Origin: an uncultured Nitrospiraceae bacterium | GTDB lineage: Bacteria > Nitrospirota > Thermodesulfovibrionia > Thermodesulfovibrionales > SM23-35 | DNA: 63,037 bases | NCBI GenBank assembly: GCA_937138415.1 | Contig: CAKZPA010000009.1 | Location: forward strand, 1 to 63,037 | Reading direction: 5' to 3' | Shown: positions 28,446 to 38,732 of the stretch, piece by piece | How positions within the stretch are numbered: the stretch's first letter is position 1 | Layout of the letters: each line of letters begins with the position of its first letter | The notes under the pieces: generated by a model | Database searches by the model: none | Seen by the model: the letters and a program-made list of their open reading frames with translations, nothing else | Told to the model about the DNA's origin: nothing | Position numbers and translations under genes: made by a program

Positions 28446-29494
28446 ACTCTCTCCTCGCTCTCTTTGATCAGTTCACTGAGGGTTTCTTTGAGACTGATGT
28501 CCGCCATGCACGCCCGCGTGCACCTGCCGCAGCCGGTGCAGAAGAAGCGCGCGAACCTGTCGACGGGGTAACGGAATTTTCGGTAGTAGCGGTGCCGCTG
28601 ACGGGCGGACCGTTCCTTCCTGAAGTTGATCCCGCCCGCCACCCTCGCGAACGGCTCGAGTTGGCACGAGTCCCAGACCCTGTAGCGGATGCCGCGCGCG
28701 AGGGTCAGGTCGAGCTCGTCCTTGATATTGAAGCAGTAGCACGTGGGGCAGACATTCGTGCAGTTGCCGCACGCGAGGCACCGCTCGTTGAGATTGTCCC
28801 ACACGCGGGCTCCGAAGACGGCGTCGAACAGCTCGGGGATCAGTTTCGTCTTGATCGGCACTTCGTTCCGGAAGACTGTTCTCTTGCGGTCGCGGAGGGA
28901 ACGGAGCTCGTTCATGTGCGCCGAACCAGCCCCCTCGCAGAGGCCGGCGGTCCGGACGATTCGATCGCCCGAGACGGTGTTGATGTGAACCATGAAATAG
29001 TCGCCGAGGTCCGTGAAGAGCAAATCGTACCCGCCGCTCGGAAAACTTGCGTGGACGAGGTGACAGCTCGCGTACTCGTCGCAGTAGTCATTGCATTCGA
29101 GGCCGATGAGGGTGATGGTCCCCTTTCTCAGGAGATAGTTGTAATCCTTCGGGCGCTCGGAAAAAACCATGTTCAGGCACTGGATACCGGCGAGGTCGCA
29201 CGTGTGGGCGCCGAAGATGGTGAGGGGTTCGTACTCGACGACCGCTTCGGCATGGGAACGCCTGTCGAGCGTGAATTCCAGGAGCGTCTCCCGCTGCGGC
29301 ATGAAGTATTTCTTCAGCGGCAGGATGGTCGGTATATAGTTCAGCGCGATCGGATCCGCCGAGGTCACTTCCTCGAACGCGTACGCGCCGAACCCCTTCG
29401 CGACAGGAGCAACGAGCTTTTGCATCGAGGAGAGAGCGGCGATGAATTCCTCAAACCTGTCTTTCTTCAGTACGACGTATTGCGTGTCTTCCAT
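28427..29494 (-). CDS. hydB: Hydrogenase 4Fe-4S dicluster (beta) subunit
   Basis: 355-residue iron-sulfur protein of the sulfhydrogenase beta / anaerobic sulfite reductase A family. Two ferredoxin-like clusters are bound by 'CLACGNCTNVCPTCYC' and 'CTGCGRCTRACMAD' in the C-terminal third. It relays electrons between the gamma subunit and the small subunit. It is the first gene of the operon, with AGAGGA before the ATG. No hydrogenase maturation genes are in the window, so they lie elsewhere. Confidence 0.9.
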   Translation of the reverse strand: MEDTQYVVLKKDRFEEFIAALSSMQKLVAPVAKGFGAYAFEEVTSADPIALNYIPTILPLKKYFMPQRETLLEFTLDRRSHAEAVVEYEPLTIFGAHTCDLAGIQCLNMVFSERPKDYNYLLRKGTITLIGLECNDYCDEYASCHLVHASFPSGGYDLLFTDLGDYFMVHINTVSGDRIVRTAGLCEGAGSAHMNELRSLRDRKRTVFRNEVPIKTKLIPELFDAVFGARVWDNLNERCLACGNCTNVCPTCYCFNIKDELDLTLARGIRYRVWDSCQLEPFARVAGGINFRKERSARQRHRYYRKFRYPVDRFARFFCTGCGRCTRACMADISLKETLSELIKESEERVWKKWL

Positions 29495-29619
29495 GGGATC
29501 CTCTTTTCACTGGTGTCTTTCGCTACGGCAATTGATTGCCGACGCCATTTGTATAAGACTTTCCCCTTGCCCGTGTCCTCCCTCGAGCGGAGAGAACGTT
29601 CTGCCCGGGCACTTCTCCC

Positions 29620-30636
29620 TCATCTTTTTTCCTCTTCCCCGGCTGATTCACTCGGGGGCTCGTCGCCGGGGTGTTCGACCACCGACGGCGCGTCGCCCGG
29701 TTCGGGAGCCGGCGGCGCCGGCGCCTCGGTACGTATTTCCGTCACGAAATAGTAGTTCAGTGTCGTCGCGATGATGATGAGGCCGAGGTAGGTCTCGAAC
29801 GCCGACGAGATGAGCTGGTAGGGAAACGAGAAGAAGCCGCCCACGATCGGGATCAGGCTGAAGGGATAGCTGAAAAGGACGACGAGAAAACTCGCAATGA
29901 GGTATCCGAAGAAGAGGATGACATACAACCAGAACGCATGGGGATGCGCGAGAAGGAACTGCCACGCTCCCTGGAAAGACTTCAGAGGTCCCGTCTCCCT
30001 GAAAGAGACCAACGCGACCCCGTAGAGGGTAGTCGCGAGGATGCCGAGAATGAGAATTGCCCCGATGATGAGGAGGGTGAGAGAAAAGAACGCCCCGAAG
30101 AAGAGGACGAGCGGGGAATCCTGTGACTTTGCGTAAGATACCAATGCGGCGATCCCCCCGCCGAGAATGCCGAGCACAAAGGCAACGACGATGAAGACGA
30201 CGCCGATGAGCGACGTGAACGCGAGGAGCCGGAAGAAATGTTTTCGCGCTTCTTCGAAAAAAGTGCGGAGATGGAACCGTGCCTCGCTGTCGCGAATCGA
30301 CCGGCCGATGATCCCGACCGACCCGCTGAAGACGTACATGCCGAGGAGGATGACAAAGAGGAGGTAGAGCAGGACGCACGCGAGGACCGCGAGGAGGAGG
30401 CCGAGATATTTCGAAACCATTTCCGAGGATCCCCTGATCAGCTTGAGGATGTCGCGGACGTCCGCCATTTCCGTCAGGTCGACCCCGAAGATAATGAAGG
30501 CTATCGCGAGAGGAATGCCGACAATAATGATCAGGCCGATGCTGCTGATAAAGACCATCCCCAACTGGAGGAGGACGAGCTGCCAGTTTCGGTTGACGAT
30601 CCGTATGCCGTCCCGGATCGCGTCACCGTACGTCAT
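29620..30636 (-). CDS. Polytopic membrane protein of unknown function
   Basis: 338 residues with about seven hydrophobic helices and a charged, Pro/Glu-rich C-terminal tail ('EAPAPPAPEPGDAPSVVEHP'). It resembles the glycerophosphoryl diester phosphodiesterase membrane-domain group in layout ('GDAIRDGIRIVNRNWQLVLLQL' amphipathic start, then helix pairs), but I see no catalytic motif. It overlaps the 3' end of the helicase gene by 14 bases on the same strand, so it is probably translated from the same message. Confidence 0.65.
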   Translation of the reverse strand: MTYGDAIRDGIRIVNRNWQLVLLQLGMVFISSIGLIIIVGIPLAIAFIIFGVDLTEMADVRDILKLIRGSSEMVSKYLGLLLAVLACVLLYLLFVILLGMYVFSGSVGIIGRSIRDSEARFHLRTFFEEARKHFFRLLAFTSLIGVVFIVVAFVLGILGGGIAALVSYAKSQDSPLVLFFGAFFSLTLLIIGAILILGILATTLYGVALVSFRETGPLKSFQGAWQFLLAHPHAFWLYVILFFGYLIASFLVVLFSYPFSLIPIVGGFFSFPYQLISSAFETYLGLIIIATTLNYYFVTEIRTEAPAPPAPEPGDAPSVVEHPGDEPPSESAGEEEKR

Positions 30637-32605
30637 CGGAATCGTCTTCTACCAGGATTTCATCGTAGACGTCGCCTGGCAACTCCCTGATGAAACGGGA
30701 GGGTTTCAGGAAGTTCATGGTCTGCCAGCCCCGGGATGCGATCGGGCAGCAGAGGAAGAGATCGTTGCGCGCACGGGTTGCAGCGACATAGAACAGTCGC
30801 CGTTCCTCCTCTTCGTCGCCGGCCTTGAGCGAGCGCGCCGACGGAAAGCTGCCGTCGTTCAAACCGATCATGAACACAGTGTCCCATTCGAGGCCTTTTG
30901 CCTGGTGCACGGTAGAGAGTATAACACATTCCCTTTCGGCGTCCCCGTCGCCTGTTTCTACGCCGGAAGCGCTCTGGAGGCTCAATTCGCTGACGAACGG
31001 TTCGAGCGATGCGTACTGGAGGGCGAATCTCGTCATCTGTTCGATGTCCTGGATGCGGTCTTCCGCGTTCGGGAACGTGCTGTAGAGGAAGTCCTCGTAT
31101 CCGTGCTTCATGATGTGTTCTATCGCCGAAGCCGGCTGGAGCGCCATCCCGTCGGCTCCCCCTTCTCTTAGGACGCGGAGGAGATCGACGAGGAGGGCGA
31201 ACCCGCCGAGGGCCTTGCGGGGAACGAGACGCGACACGGCGCCGATCGCCTCGAACGGCTTTTCCGAGTCCTTCACCGCGTCCCAGATTTTGCCCGCCGT
31301 GACGGCGCCTATTCCGGACACCAGTTTGAGGATCCGCTTCCAGCTCAACTCGTCGTACGGGTTGACGACGACCCTGAGGAACGAGAGGATGTCCTTGATG
31401 TGCGCCTGTTCGAAGAATTTCAACCCCGACCTGATCTCGAAAGGGATGCCTCTTCTCTGGAGTTCCATCTGAAGTTCCATCGACTGGTAGTGCGATCGGT
31501 AGAGGACGGCGATCTCCTCGAGCGATGACCCCTCCGCGTGCATATCGAGGATCTTCTGCGCGACGAAATCCGCCTGCTGGAAAATATCGTTCAGAGGCAC
31601 AACCGATGGGCGTTCTCCCGACGGCCTGACCGAGTGGAGTTCTTTGTGGAACTGCCTGCGATTATGGAGGATGCTCCGGTTGGCGAGCTCGAGGATTTCG
31701 GGGGTCGAGCGGTAGTTGATCGTGAGCGTAAAGAGCGACGCGTCGGGATACCGCTCGGGAAACTTGAGAATGTTTTCGAAGTTCGCCCCGCGGAACGAAT
31801 AGATGGACTGGGCGTCGTCCCCGACCACCATGAGATTTCGATGCGCGGAAGACAGCATGTCGACGATCTCCGCCTGGAGAGTGTTCGTATCCTGGTACTC
31901 GTCGACGAGTATGTGCACGAACCTCGACGCGTAGAGGTCCCGTATCGCCGCGTGTTCGGAGAGGAGGAGTTTCCAGTTGGCGAGGAGATCGTCGAAATCC
32001 ATCAGGTGCAGGCTTCTCTTCTTTTGCTCGTAGAGCGCTATCACCTGCGCGATCGTATCTTCCACGTTCGCGAAGACGGGGAAACGGAGCGGAATGAGTT
32101 CGCGGATCTCGATCCCCGTGTTCTTCGAGAGGCTATGCATGTCGCAGAGGACCGCTCCTTTCGGGAGCAAAGCGTCCCGGTTTTTGATCTCCGCGAGGCA
32201 GATGTCCAGGAGTTCCTTCGCGTCTTCCCGGTCGAGAATCGAAAATCCCGAGCGGTATCCGATGAGGGTGCTGTGCCGCCGCAGGATCGCGTTGCCGATG
32301 TGGTGAAAGGTGCCTCCCCAGAGCCCGTGGATATTCCTGCCGATGAGACCTTCCACGCGGCGCATCATTTCCCGCGCGGCCTTGTTCGTGAAAGTGAGGA
32401 GGAGGATCTCTTCCGGCCGTACGCCGTTTTCGATCAGGCGAGCGACCCGATAGGTGACGGTTCTCGTCTTTCCTGTCCCCGCTCCGGCGAGGACGAGCAT
32501 CGGGCCTCCCTCGTGCATGACGACCGCGTACTGTTCCGGGTTGAGTTCTTTCCGATAATCGATCGCGAGACCGGAGGGATTCCTGTGGAGGATGTACTTT
32601 TTCAT
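30623..32605 (-). CDS. UvrD/Rep-family ATP-dependent 3'-5' DNA helicase
   Basis: 660-residue superfamily 1A helicase. Motif I is 'AGAGTGKT' (40-47), Ia 'LTFTNKAAREMMRRV', II 'VDEYQDTNT', III 'GDDAQSIYSFRGA', IV 'LTINYRST', V 'VILSTVHQAKGLEWDTVF' and VI 'RRLFYVAATRARNDL'. It is shorter than E. coli UvrD and closer in size to Rep/PcrA. Roles in repair or fork restart are expected. The start at 32605 precedes the Q-motif 'LNPEQYAVVM' by 20 residues, as is normal. Confidence 0.92.
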   Translation of the reverse strand: MKKYILHRNPSGLAIDYRKELNPEQYAVVMHEGGPMLVLAGAGTGKTRTVTYRVARLIENGVRPEEILLLTFTNKAAREMMRRVEGLIGRNIHGLWGGTFHHIGNAILRRHSTLIGYRSGFSILDREDAKELLDICLAEIKNRDALLPKGAVLCDMHSLSKNTGIEIRELIPLRFPVFANVEDTIAQVIALYEQKKRSLHLMDFDDLLANWKLLLSEHAAIRDLYASRFVHILVDEYQDTNTLQAEIVDMLSSAHRNLMVVGDDAQSIYSFRGANFENILKFPERYPDASLFTLTINYRSTPEILELANRSILHNRRQFHKELHSVRPSGERPSVVPLNDIFQQADFVAQKILDMHAEGSSLEEIAVLYRSHYQSMELQMELQRRGIPFEIRSGLKFFEQAHIKDILSFLRVVVNPYDELSWKRILKLVSGIGAVTAGKIWDAVKDSEKPFEAIGAVSRLVPRKALGGFALLVDLLRVLREGGADGMALQPASAIEHIMKHGYEDFLYSTFPNAEDRIQDIEQMTRFALQYASLEPFVSELSLQSASGVETGDGDAERECVILSTVHQAKGLEWDTVFMIGLNDGSFPSARSLKAGDEEEERRLFYVAATRARNDLFLCCPIASRGWQTMNFLKPSRFIRELPGDVYDEILVEDDSDDVR

Positions 32606-32696
32606 GGCACGGATGTTGGGACGGCGCGCAAACCCGGCGTTCGCCGGCGGGGCAGCGAGACGGCATGGAGGCGCGAGGACACGGAAAAGCCGCTGT

Positions 32697-34040
32697 TCAC
32701 CGGAGGCGCTCCGCGATCTCGCGCGAGAAGTCCGCGAGGGACTCGTCCCGCGCCCCGAAAATCACCAATTTGTCCCATTCTCCGATCCGTTCGAAGAGGG
32801 CTTGCCTGTTCGGGAGCGCCTCGGCTCTCTTCCCCGAGGCGCTGATATCGCGGCAGAGATCTTCGCTCGATATGTCCCGCACCGACGTGCCGCCCGCATA
32901 GAAGATCGGGAGCATCATGAGGGAGTCGCCCGCGCGGAGGTGTCGCGCGAAGGCGTCGACGTATTCCCTGCGCATGAAGCGCGTCGGGCCGAAGCCGTGC
33001 GGCTGGAAGACATAGCAGATGCGAGGCCCGGCGTCGCGCACGGTCTCCATGAGCGCGGCGATTTTGTGGGGGTTGTGCGCATAGTCGTCGATCACGAGAA
33101 AGCGCCCATTGCGGAGGTGAATATCGAATCGCCTCTCGACGCCGGCAAAATCGCGCATGACTGCGGCGATGTCGGAAAGCCGGATTCCCATCGTCGCGAG
33201 GAGGGCGATACATGCGAGGGCGTTATAAGCATTGTGCCTCCCGGGAAGAGGGAGGGAAAAAGGCACGCCGCGCACGCGGAACGCCACGCTGAAAGGGGAG
33301 TGCGCGAGCGACTCCGCGCGGAAGTGCGCATCCTTCTCCAGAGAAAACGTGACGGCTCTTTCGAAATGGCATCGGGCGAGGTTCCCGTCATCGGCATTCA
33401 CGATGAGCGCCTCCCCCGTCTTCTCGCCGAGGACGGCGAACATTGCCACCGTGTCCGCAATCGGATTGTGGTCGAGCTCCGCATTCATGAAGATCGAAAA
33501 GCAGGGGGCGTAGTCCACGATCGAACCGTCCGATTCGCATGCCTCGAAGACGAGGAGATCCGAGTCCCCGGAGATCGCGTTGCCGAGGTTCCGCTCGTCC
33601 CTGAACTGTTTCACTCGCCCACCGCCCAGGAAATTCGGCTGCATCCCGAGCCCCCGCATAACGTATGCGAGCAGGCCCGCGGTCGTCGACTTCCCGCTGG
33701 TGCCGGCGACCGCGATCGCCCGGTAGCGAGAGATGGTGTCGGATAAAAAGCGGGGTCGTGTCGCGACAGGGATGTTCGCCGCCCGCGCCTTGACGGCCTC
33801 GGGGTTGTCGTCTTCGACCGCGGTACTGAAAACAACGCAATCGAACGACGCATCGATTCCCGAACCGTCCTGTGGAGCAATGGCGATGCCCTTCGCCCGC
33901 ATCGTCCGCAAAAAGGGATGGGTGGGCATCCTGTCGAACAGGCGGTCGGAACCGGCGACCGCGTGGCCTTTGTCGGCGGCGAAACTCGCGAGAGCGGAGA
34001 GACCGCTCCCGGCGATACCCGAGAAAAATAGTTTTGCCAT
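32697..34040 (-). CDS. Mur ligase-family protein, MurC/Mpl-like
   Basis: 447-residue ligase with the three Mur domains: N-terminal Rossmann ('FFSGIAGSGLSALASFAADKGHAVAGSD'-like), central ATPase with 'AVAGTSGKSTTAG' (110-122) and 'FEACESDGS', and C-terminal 'DDYAHNPHKIAALMETVRD'. These are MurC/Mpl hallmarks, but no other cell wall genes are nearby and the N-terminal GxxGSG differs from the usual GIGGxGM of MurC. Mpl (tripeptide recycling) is the best guess; a diverged MurC paralogue is the alternative. I start at 34040; a TACAAT lies 10 bases before it. Confidence 0.8.
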   Translation of the reverse strand: MAKLFFSGIAGSGLSALASFAADKGHAVAGSDRLFDRMPTHPFLRTMRAKGIAIAPQDGSGIDASFDCVVFSTAVEDDNPEAVKARAANIPVATRPRFLSDTISRYRAIAVAGTSGKSTTAGLLAYVMRGLGMQPNFLGGGRVKQFRDERNLGNAISGDSDLLVFEACESDGSIVDYAPCFSIFMNAELDHNPIADTVAMFAVLGEKTGEALIVNADDGNLARCHFERAVTFSLEKDAHFRAESLAHSPFSVAFRVRGVPFSLPLPGRHNAYNALACIALLATMGIRLSDIAAVMRDFAGVERRFDIHLRNGRFLVIDDYAHNPHKIAALMETVRDAGPRICYVFQPHGFGPTRFMRREYVDAFARHLRAGDSLMMLPIFYAGGTSVRDISSEDLCRDISASGKRAEALPNRQALFERIGEWDKLVIFGARDESLADFSREIAERLR

Positions 34041-34121
34041 CTGCTCGTGTATTGTAAGGCAAACAAAAAACAAAGCGCAAAAAGGGAAAGAGAATGCGGG
34101 CGCGCAGCCCGTGGCGAAGTG

Positions 34122-35870
34122 TTATTCCGCTGCGGGTCTCGCGACGTCGATGATCGCGCGGGAGTACGCTTCCGTGAGTCGGGCAAGGAATGTCTTGTCG
34201 ATCGGGCCTTTCCAGTTGACGACTTCCGTGAAGCGTTTCGGGATGGAGACCGTCTTCGGATCGAAGCCGGTTGCGAATCGGTTCCGCCAGCGGAGCGTCT
34301 GAATCCGTTTGGCAACCCCGTCGATGTCATCCGCGAGTCTTTCGTACCCGACGGCACGGAGACACTCCGCGAGGAGTTCTTTCGTGTAGACGCCCCGTGC
34401 GAAGAGGCAGGCTACCATCGAGGTGAGGAAGACGCGGAACTGCTCGTCTTCGAGGAAGAAGGCGACTGCCGCGTCCACGTCTCTGCCGCTCGTTTTCTGA
34501 TCGTATGCGTAGCCGGCCGTGTCGAGGTGCGAGTGCCGCAACCCCAGCGCCTGCGAGACGAAGAAGACTTCACCCGTCGCGTACCCGGCCATCTCCTGCC
34601 CGAGCACGCAGGCAAACTCTTCGCCGCCGAAGTGGAGGGCGGCTTTCCTCGTCCCCTGTGCGAGGAGCCGGTAGAAGTCGTTCGGAGCGGTCGCAAGGTG
34701 ATGGAGGGCCTCTGCGTACGTCCGTGCTGCTCCGAACCGGAGAGGCACGATCGTTTGCTCGAGCGTGACGATGCCTTTTTCCAGGGCCTCGGTTGCCCAG
34801 GCGAGCGCGACCCCGGACGATATCATGTCGAGGCCGACTTTTTCCGTTACGTCGAAGAGGGAGAGGACCTCCGACGCGTCGTAGATGCCGAGCATGGCGC
34901 CCTGGGCGAAAATCGGCTCGTGGTCGTAGGCGATCTGACGGTACAGGAAACGGTATTCGTCCTGGAACCGTTCTCGAACGAAGCCGATATGGATGCAGCC
35001 CACCGGGCATCCCGCGCATGCGACGTTCCTCAAGAGTGCCTTCTCCGCGAATGTCTCTCCCGTGATCCCCGAGACTGCCGGATCGTTCGTCTTCTGGAGG
35101 TTGCGGATCGGCAGCGCGTGGAGATTATTCAGGTGCACGATGTTCGCGGGCGTCCCCAGGCAGTAATATTTGCTCATCATATCGGTATCGACGAGCTTAT
35201 CATGGACGTCGGCGAAGAGCTTCGGGTATTCCTTGTTCCCCGCGAGATCGAAGACGCCGTCTCCCTGTATGACGATGCCCTTCAGATTCTTGTTCCCCAT
35301 TACTGCTCCGCCCCCGAGCCTGCCGAAGTGGCGGTACGTGTCCACGTTGATGCAGGCCATGGCCGACTTGGTTTCGCCTGCCGGGCCGATCCTGAGAATG
35401 CTTCGGTGGCCGGCCCCCTTGAACATATGGCGGAGCATTTTGCCGGTCGTCTGCACGTCCATGCCCCACAGGTAATGGACTTCGCGCACTTCGAGCGATC
35501 TCGATCCGATGAAGAGACAGGAGGGCCTCCGCGCCTTCCCGACGATGACGAGAGCGTCGACGTCGGCGAATCGCATGGCGAGTGCCGAACGCCCGCCCGC
35601 GTGGCTTTCCGCATACTGATCGTGGTAGGGAGATTTGAACGCGCAGACCGTCTTGCTCATGAGGGGGAAATAGCCGGTGAGGGGGCCGATCGCGAAAATG
35701 AGCGGCTGATCCGGGTCGTCCCACGGCCTCCCGACCTGAGCGTAGCGCTTGAACAGGAGGGCCGCGAGGCCACTCCCGCCGGCAACGTCGTCTCTGCCTT
35801 CGACCGTCAACACGTTTCCCCGCCCCGTCGCGAGGTCGATCATGAGCACCCTGAAATGGTCCCGAATCAC
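34122..35870 (-). CDS. aor: Aldehyde:ferredoxin oxidoreductase (tungsten enzyme family)
   Basis: 582-residue AOR-family enzyme that oxidises an aldehyde to an acid and reduces ferredoxin, using a tungstobispterin cofactor and one [4Fe-4S] cluster. Domain 1 has '[13 protein letters not shown]', '[16 protein letters not shown]' and '[24 protein letters not shown]'. The cluster ligands are in '[10 protein letters not shown]' near residue 290, with the last Cys in 'ACLFARG' about 190 residues later. Cytoplasmic, anaerobic. Its ATG overlaps the stop of pgi (ATGA), so the two are translationally coupled. Which aldehyde is used is unknown. Confidence 0.9.
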   Translation of the reverse strand: MIRDHFRVLMIDLATGRGNVLTVEGRDDVAGGSGLAALLFKRYAQVGRPWDDPDQPLIFAIGPLTGYFPLMSKTVCAFKSPYHDQYAESHAGGRSALAMRFADVDALVIVGKARRPSCLFIGSRSLEVREVHYLWGMDVQTTGKMLRHMFKGAGHRSILRIGPAGETKSAMACINVDTYRHFGRLGGGAVMGNKNLKGIVIQGDGVFDLAGNKEYPKLFADVHDKLVDTDMMSKYYCLGTPANIVHLNNLHALPIRNLQKTNDPAVSGITGETFAEKALLRNVACAGCPVGCIHIGFVRERFQDEYRFLYRQIAYDHEPIFAQGAMLGIYDASEVLSLFDVTEKVGLDMISSGVALAWATEALEKGIVTLEQTIVPLRFGAARTYAEALHHLATAPNDFYRLLAQGTRKAALHFGGEEFACVLGQEMAGYATGEVFFVSQALGLRHSHLDTAGYAYDQKTSGRDVDAAVAFFLEDEQFRVFLTSMVACLFARGVYTKELLAECLRAVGYERLADDIDGVAKRIQTLRWRNRFATGFDPKTVSIPKRFTEVVNWKGPIDKTFLARLTEAYSRAIIDVARPAAE

Positions 35871-37504
35871 CTCTCCTCCCGCACCCGGTGTTTTCGATAA
35901 TGCCTGATGAGTTCGACCGTCGAACTGTCGTGGCGCGAGCGGACTCGCCCTTCGCCTTTCAGTTCATCGCCGATGCGCTTCGCCAGAACCTTGCCGAGTT
36001 CGACCCCCCACTGGTCGAACGGATTGATGCGCCATATGACGCTCTGCGTGAAGACGCTGTGTTCGTAGAGTGCGACGAGGCTGCCGAGGGTCTCCGGTGT
36101 CAGCCGGTCTGCGAGGATGACGGTCGACGGACGATTGCCGTCGAAGGTACGGTGGGGAACGAGCCACGATGGCGTGCCCTCGGCACGGATTTCCGCTGCG
36201 GTTTTCCCGAATGCGAGAGCCTCGCTCTGCGCGAAAAGGTTGGCCATGAGTATGTCGTGGTGATCCGTAAGATCGTTCAATGGCTGGCAGAAACCGATGA
36301 AATCGCAGGGAACGAGCCGGGTACCCTGATGGAGGAGCTGGTAGAAGGAGTGCTGACCGTTCGTCCCGGGCTCCCCCCAGATGACCGGACTCGTGGCATA
36401 GGTCGCTTTTGCGCCGTCGAGAGTGACCGATTTCCCGTTGCTCTCCATGACGAGTTGCTGCAGGTATGCGGGGAAGCGCTTCAAATACTGACAGTACGGG
36501 AGTATCGCCATCGTCTCGGCGCCGAAAAAGTTCGTGTACCAGACGGTCAGCAACCCCATGATGACCGGCAGGTTGCGATCGAACGGCGCCCTGCGAAAAT
36601 GTTCATCCATCGCGTGAAAGCCTCCGAGCATACGCGAAAAATGCTCCTCGCCGATTGCGAGCATCGTCGAAAGTCCGATCGCCGAGTCCATTGAATAACG
36701 ACCCCCGACCCAGTCCCAGAATTCGAACATGTTCGACGGATCGATGCCGAACCGCACCACTTCCTCGCGGTTCGTCGACACGGCGACAAAGTGTCGTGCA
36801 ATTGCCCGTTCGTCTCTCAGTCTCGAGAGGATCCAGCGGCGCGCCGTCTGCGCGTTCGTCATCGTCTCGAGCGTCGTGAACGTCTTCGACGAGACGATGA
36901 CGAGCGTCTCCTCGGGATCGAGGTCCAGCACCGCCTCGGTAAAATCGGCCCCATCGACATTCGAGACGAAGCGGAATCTCAGCCGGCGATCGCTATAGTA
37001 CCGGAGCGCTTCATACGCCATAAGCGGACCGAGATCGGAGCCGCCGATCCCGATATTGACGACATTCCTGACCGGTTTGCCGGTGTGCCCCTTCCACGAT
37101 CCGCTCCGGAGGCGACGCGAAAAAGACGCCATTTTCCTCAATACGTCGTGGACCGATGGAACCACGTTCACGCCGTCGACGTAGAATGTGTGATCGTTCG
37201 GTGCGCGGAGGGCGACATGGAGTGCCGCGCGGTCCTCCGTGACGTTGATTCTATCGCCCCGAAACATGGCGCGGATTCTCTCCCGGAGACCGCTCTCGTG
37301 GGCTAAGGAGACGAGGAGCCTCAGCGTCTCTTCAGTTATTCGGTGTTTCGAGAAGTCAACGTAGAGGCCGGCCGCCTGGCGGGCGAATCGCCTGCCCCTG
37401 AGGGGATCACCCACGAAAAGGTCGCGGAGATGTTGCCTGCGCATCGTTCTGTAATGCGCTTTGAGTGCTTTCCACGAGTGAAACGCAGTGAGCGATCGTT
37501 TCAT
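35867..37504 (-). CDS. pgi: Glucose-6-phosphate isomerase
   Basis: 545-residue Pgi of the long (bacterial/eukaryotic) type, interconverting glucose-6-phosphate and fructose-6-phosphate. Signatures: '[16 protein letters not shown]', '[19 protein letters not shown]', '[19 protein letters not shown]', '[16 protein letters not shown]' and '[18 protein letters not shown]', with the C-terminal '[18 protein letters not shown]'. All are intact. It is the first gene of a two-gene unit with aor. Confidence 0.95.
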   Translation of the reverse strand: MKRSLTAFHSWKALKAHYRTMRRQHLRDLFVGDPLRGRRFARQAAGLYVDFSKHRITEETLRLLVSLAHESGLRERIRAMFRGDRINVTEDRAALHVALRAPNDHTFYVDGVNVVPSVHDVLRKMASFSRRLRSGSWKGHTGKPVRNVVNIGIGGSDLGPLMAYEALRYYSDRRLRFRFVSNVDGADFTEAVLDLDPEETLVIVSSKTFTTLETMTNAQTARRWILSRLRDERAIARHFVAVSTNREEVVRFGIDPSNMFEFWDWVGGRYSMDSAIGLSTMLAIGEEHFSRMLGGFHAMDEHFRRAPFDRNLPVIMGLLTVWYTNFFGAETMAILPYCQYLKRFPAYLQQLVMESNGKSVTLDGAKATYATSPVIWGEPGTNGQHSFYQLLHQGTRLVPCDFIGFCQPLNDLTDHHDILMANLFAQSEALAFGKTAAEIRAEGTPSWLVPHRTFDGNRPSTVILADRLTPETLGSLVALYEHSVFTQSVIWRINPFDQWGVELGKVLAKRIGDELKGEGRVRSRHDSSTVELIRHYRKHRVREER

Positions 37505-37519
37505 GATGGGTGCGTCGCT

Positions 37520-37574
37520 AAAAAAGAAGGACAGAGCAGACGATGACCTTCTACACGTTCACGCTCTGTCCTTC
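37520..37574 (-). terminator. Rho-independent terminator of the OmpA-type gene
   Basis: A perfect 12-bp inverted repeat (gaaggacagagc 37526-37537 / gctctgtccttc 37563-37574) with a 25-base loop is followed, on the minus strand, by six T residues (37525-37520). It begins seven bases after the stop of the OmpA-family gene and ends just before pgi. Confidence 0.8.
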
Positions 37575-37581
37575 AAGGTCT

Positions 37582-38541
37582 TTATTGTTCGAAAATGAGG
37601 ATTTCCGCTCTCCTGTTTTCTGCTCTTCCTTGCGCCGTCTTGTTCGATGCGACCGGTTTCGATTCCCCGAACCCGACCGTCGCGATATCCGCTTCTTTCG
37701 AGGCGCCCTTCGCGATCAGATAATTCTTTACCGCAATCGCCCTCTTCTCGGAAAGTTTCTGGTTGTACGCTTCGGACCCGACATTGCACGTGTGTCCTTC
37801 GATTCTCACCTTCGCGCCGGGATACTTCTTCACGAACTCGACCGCTTTGTTCAGTTCTGCCTCGTCGGCCTTCCGGATCGTGGCCTTATCGAAATCGAAG
37901 TTTATCTTGAGCGTCATCTTGTCGATAACCTTCGGTTTCGCCGGGGCTGGCGGTGGCGGTGGCGGAGGCGGAGGCGGAGGAGGAGGCGGCGGCGATACGA
38001 CGGTCACGGTAGCCGTCGCTTTCTGTGTCCCACCGACTCCGGTACACTGGCCGGTATACGTTGTCGTGACCTTAGGGCTCACTGTTTTCGTGGTACCGGT
38101 GACCGGAACCGGTTCCCCGTCAAGCGTGGCGGATTCGACCGTCCCCGATGTTTTGAACGTAAGGGTGGATGATTGCCCGACCTCGATCTGTGCCGGGGAT
38201 GCCGTCAGAGTGCAGGCTGCTGGTATCGGGCAGAGTGCCTTTGCCATGGCTGTTGCCTCTTTGGCCTTCCTGATCCCTTCTTCCGTCAGGCACGCCCAGT
38301 AAGCGCGGTACGCCTCTTCCATGCGGTCTTGCGCGGCCTGGAATTCCGACGGGCAGAGTCGATCTTTCCCGGCCTTTTGCGCGTCCGTCACGGCGCGCTC
38401 CGCCTCCGGCAGTTCAGGGTGGTAGTACCAGATCGCACTGCCGTCGCGCGGCGCATAGACTCTCCCTCCGCACCCTGAAAAGAGCATGAGCGCGATGAGA
38501 CAGAGTGACACGACAATCAACAGTCTCTTTGCGTCTTTCAT
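37582..38541 (-). CDS. OmpA-family outer-membrane lipoprotein
   Basis: 319 residues. A lipobox (LFSG-C24) predicts a lipoprotein. Residues about 30-115 are helical, followed by an Ig-like strand region ('CTLTASPAQIEVGQSSTLTFKTSG'), a 15-proline tract and a C-terminal OmpA peptidoglycan-binding domain ('NFDFDKATIRKADEAELNK', 'VRIEGHTCNVGSEAYNQKLSEKRA'). It probably ties the outer membrane to the cell wall. The canonical Asp after 'GHT' is Cys here (GHTCNVGS). GGAGGT precedes the ATG at 38541; the longer frame is not used. Confidence 0.88.
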   Translation of the reverse strand: MKDAKRLLIVVSLCLIALMLFSGCGGRVYAPRDGSAIWYYHPELPEAERAVTDAQKAGKDRLCPSEFQAAQDRMEEAYRAYWACLTEEGIRKAKEATAMAKALCPIPAACTLTASPAQIEVGQSSTLTFKTSGTVESATLDGEPVPVTGTTKTVSPKVTTTYTGQCTGVGGTQKATATVTVVSPPPPPPPPPPPPPPPAPAKPKVIDKMTLKINFDFDKATIRKADEAELNKAVEFVKKYPGAKVRIEGHTCNVGSEAYNQKLSEKRAIAVKNYLIAKGASKEADIATVGFGESKPVASNKTAQGRAENRRAEILIFEQ

Positions 38542-38732
38542 TGAGACCTCCTTTCTCACGTGGTTATCTTCCGTCCTTCTCCCTTCGCACAAAAGCGTAG
38601 ATTGCAACCGTGTGTCTCTCCCCCTCGTCCCATTTCCGTATGACAATGCCCAAGACGAGGCTCGGCATTGACCGAGTTCCTCGGGCGCTGCCTCTTGTCC
38701 GGCGAAGTTCCCTGCTCCCCGAACTGCTTCTA

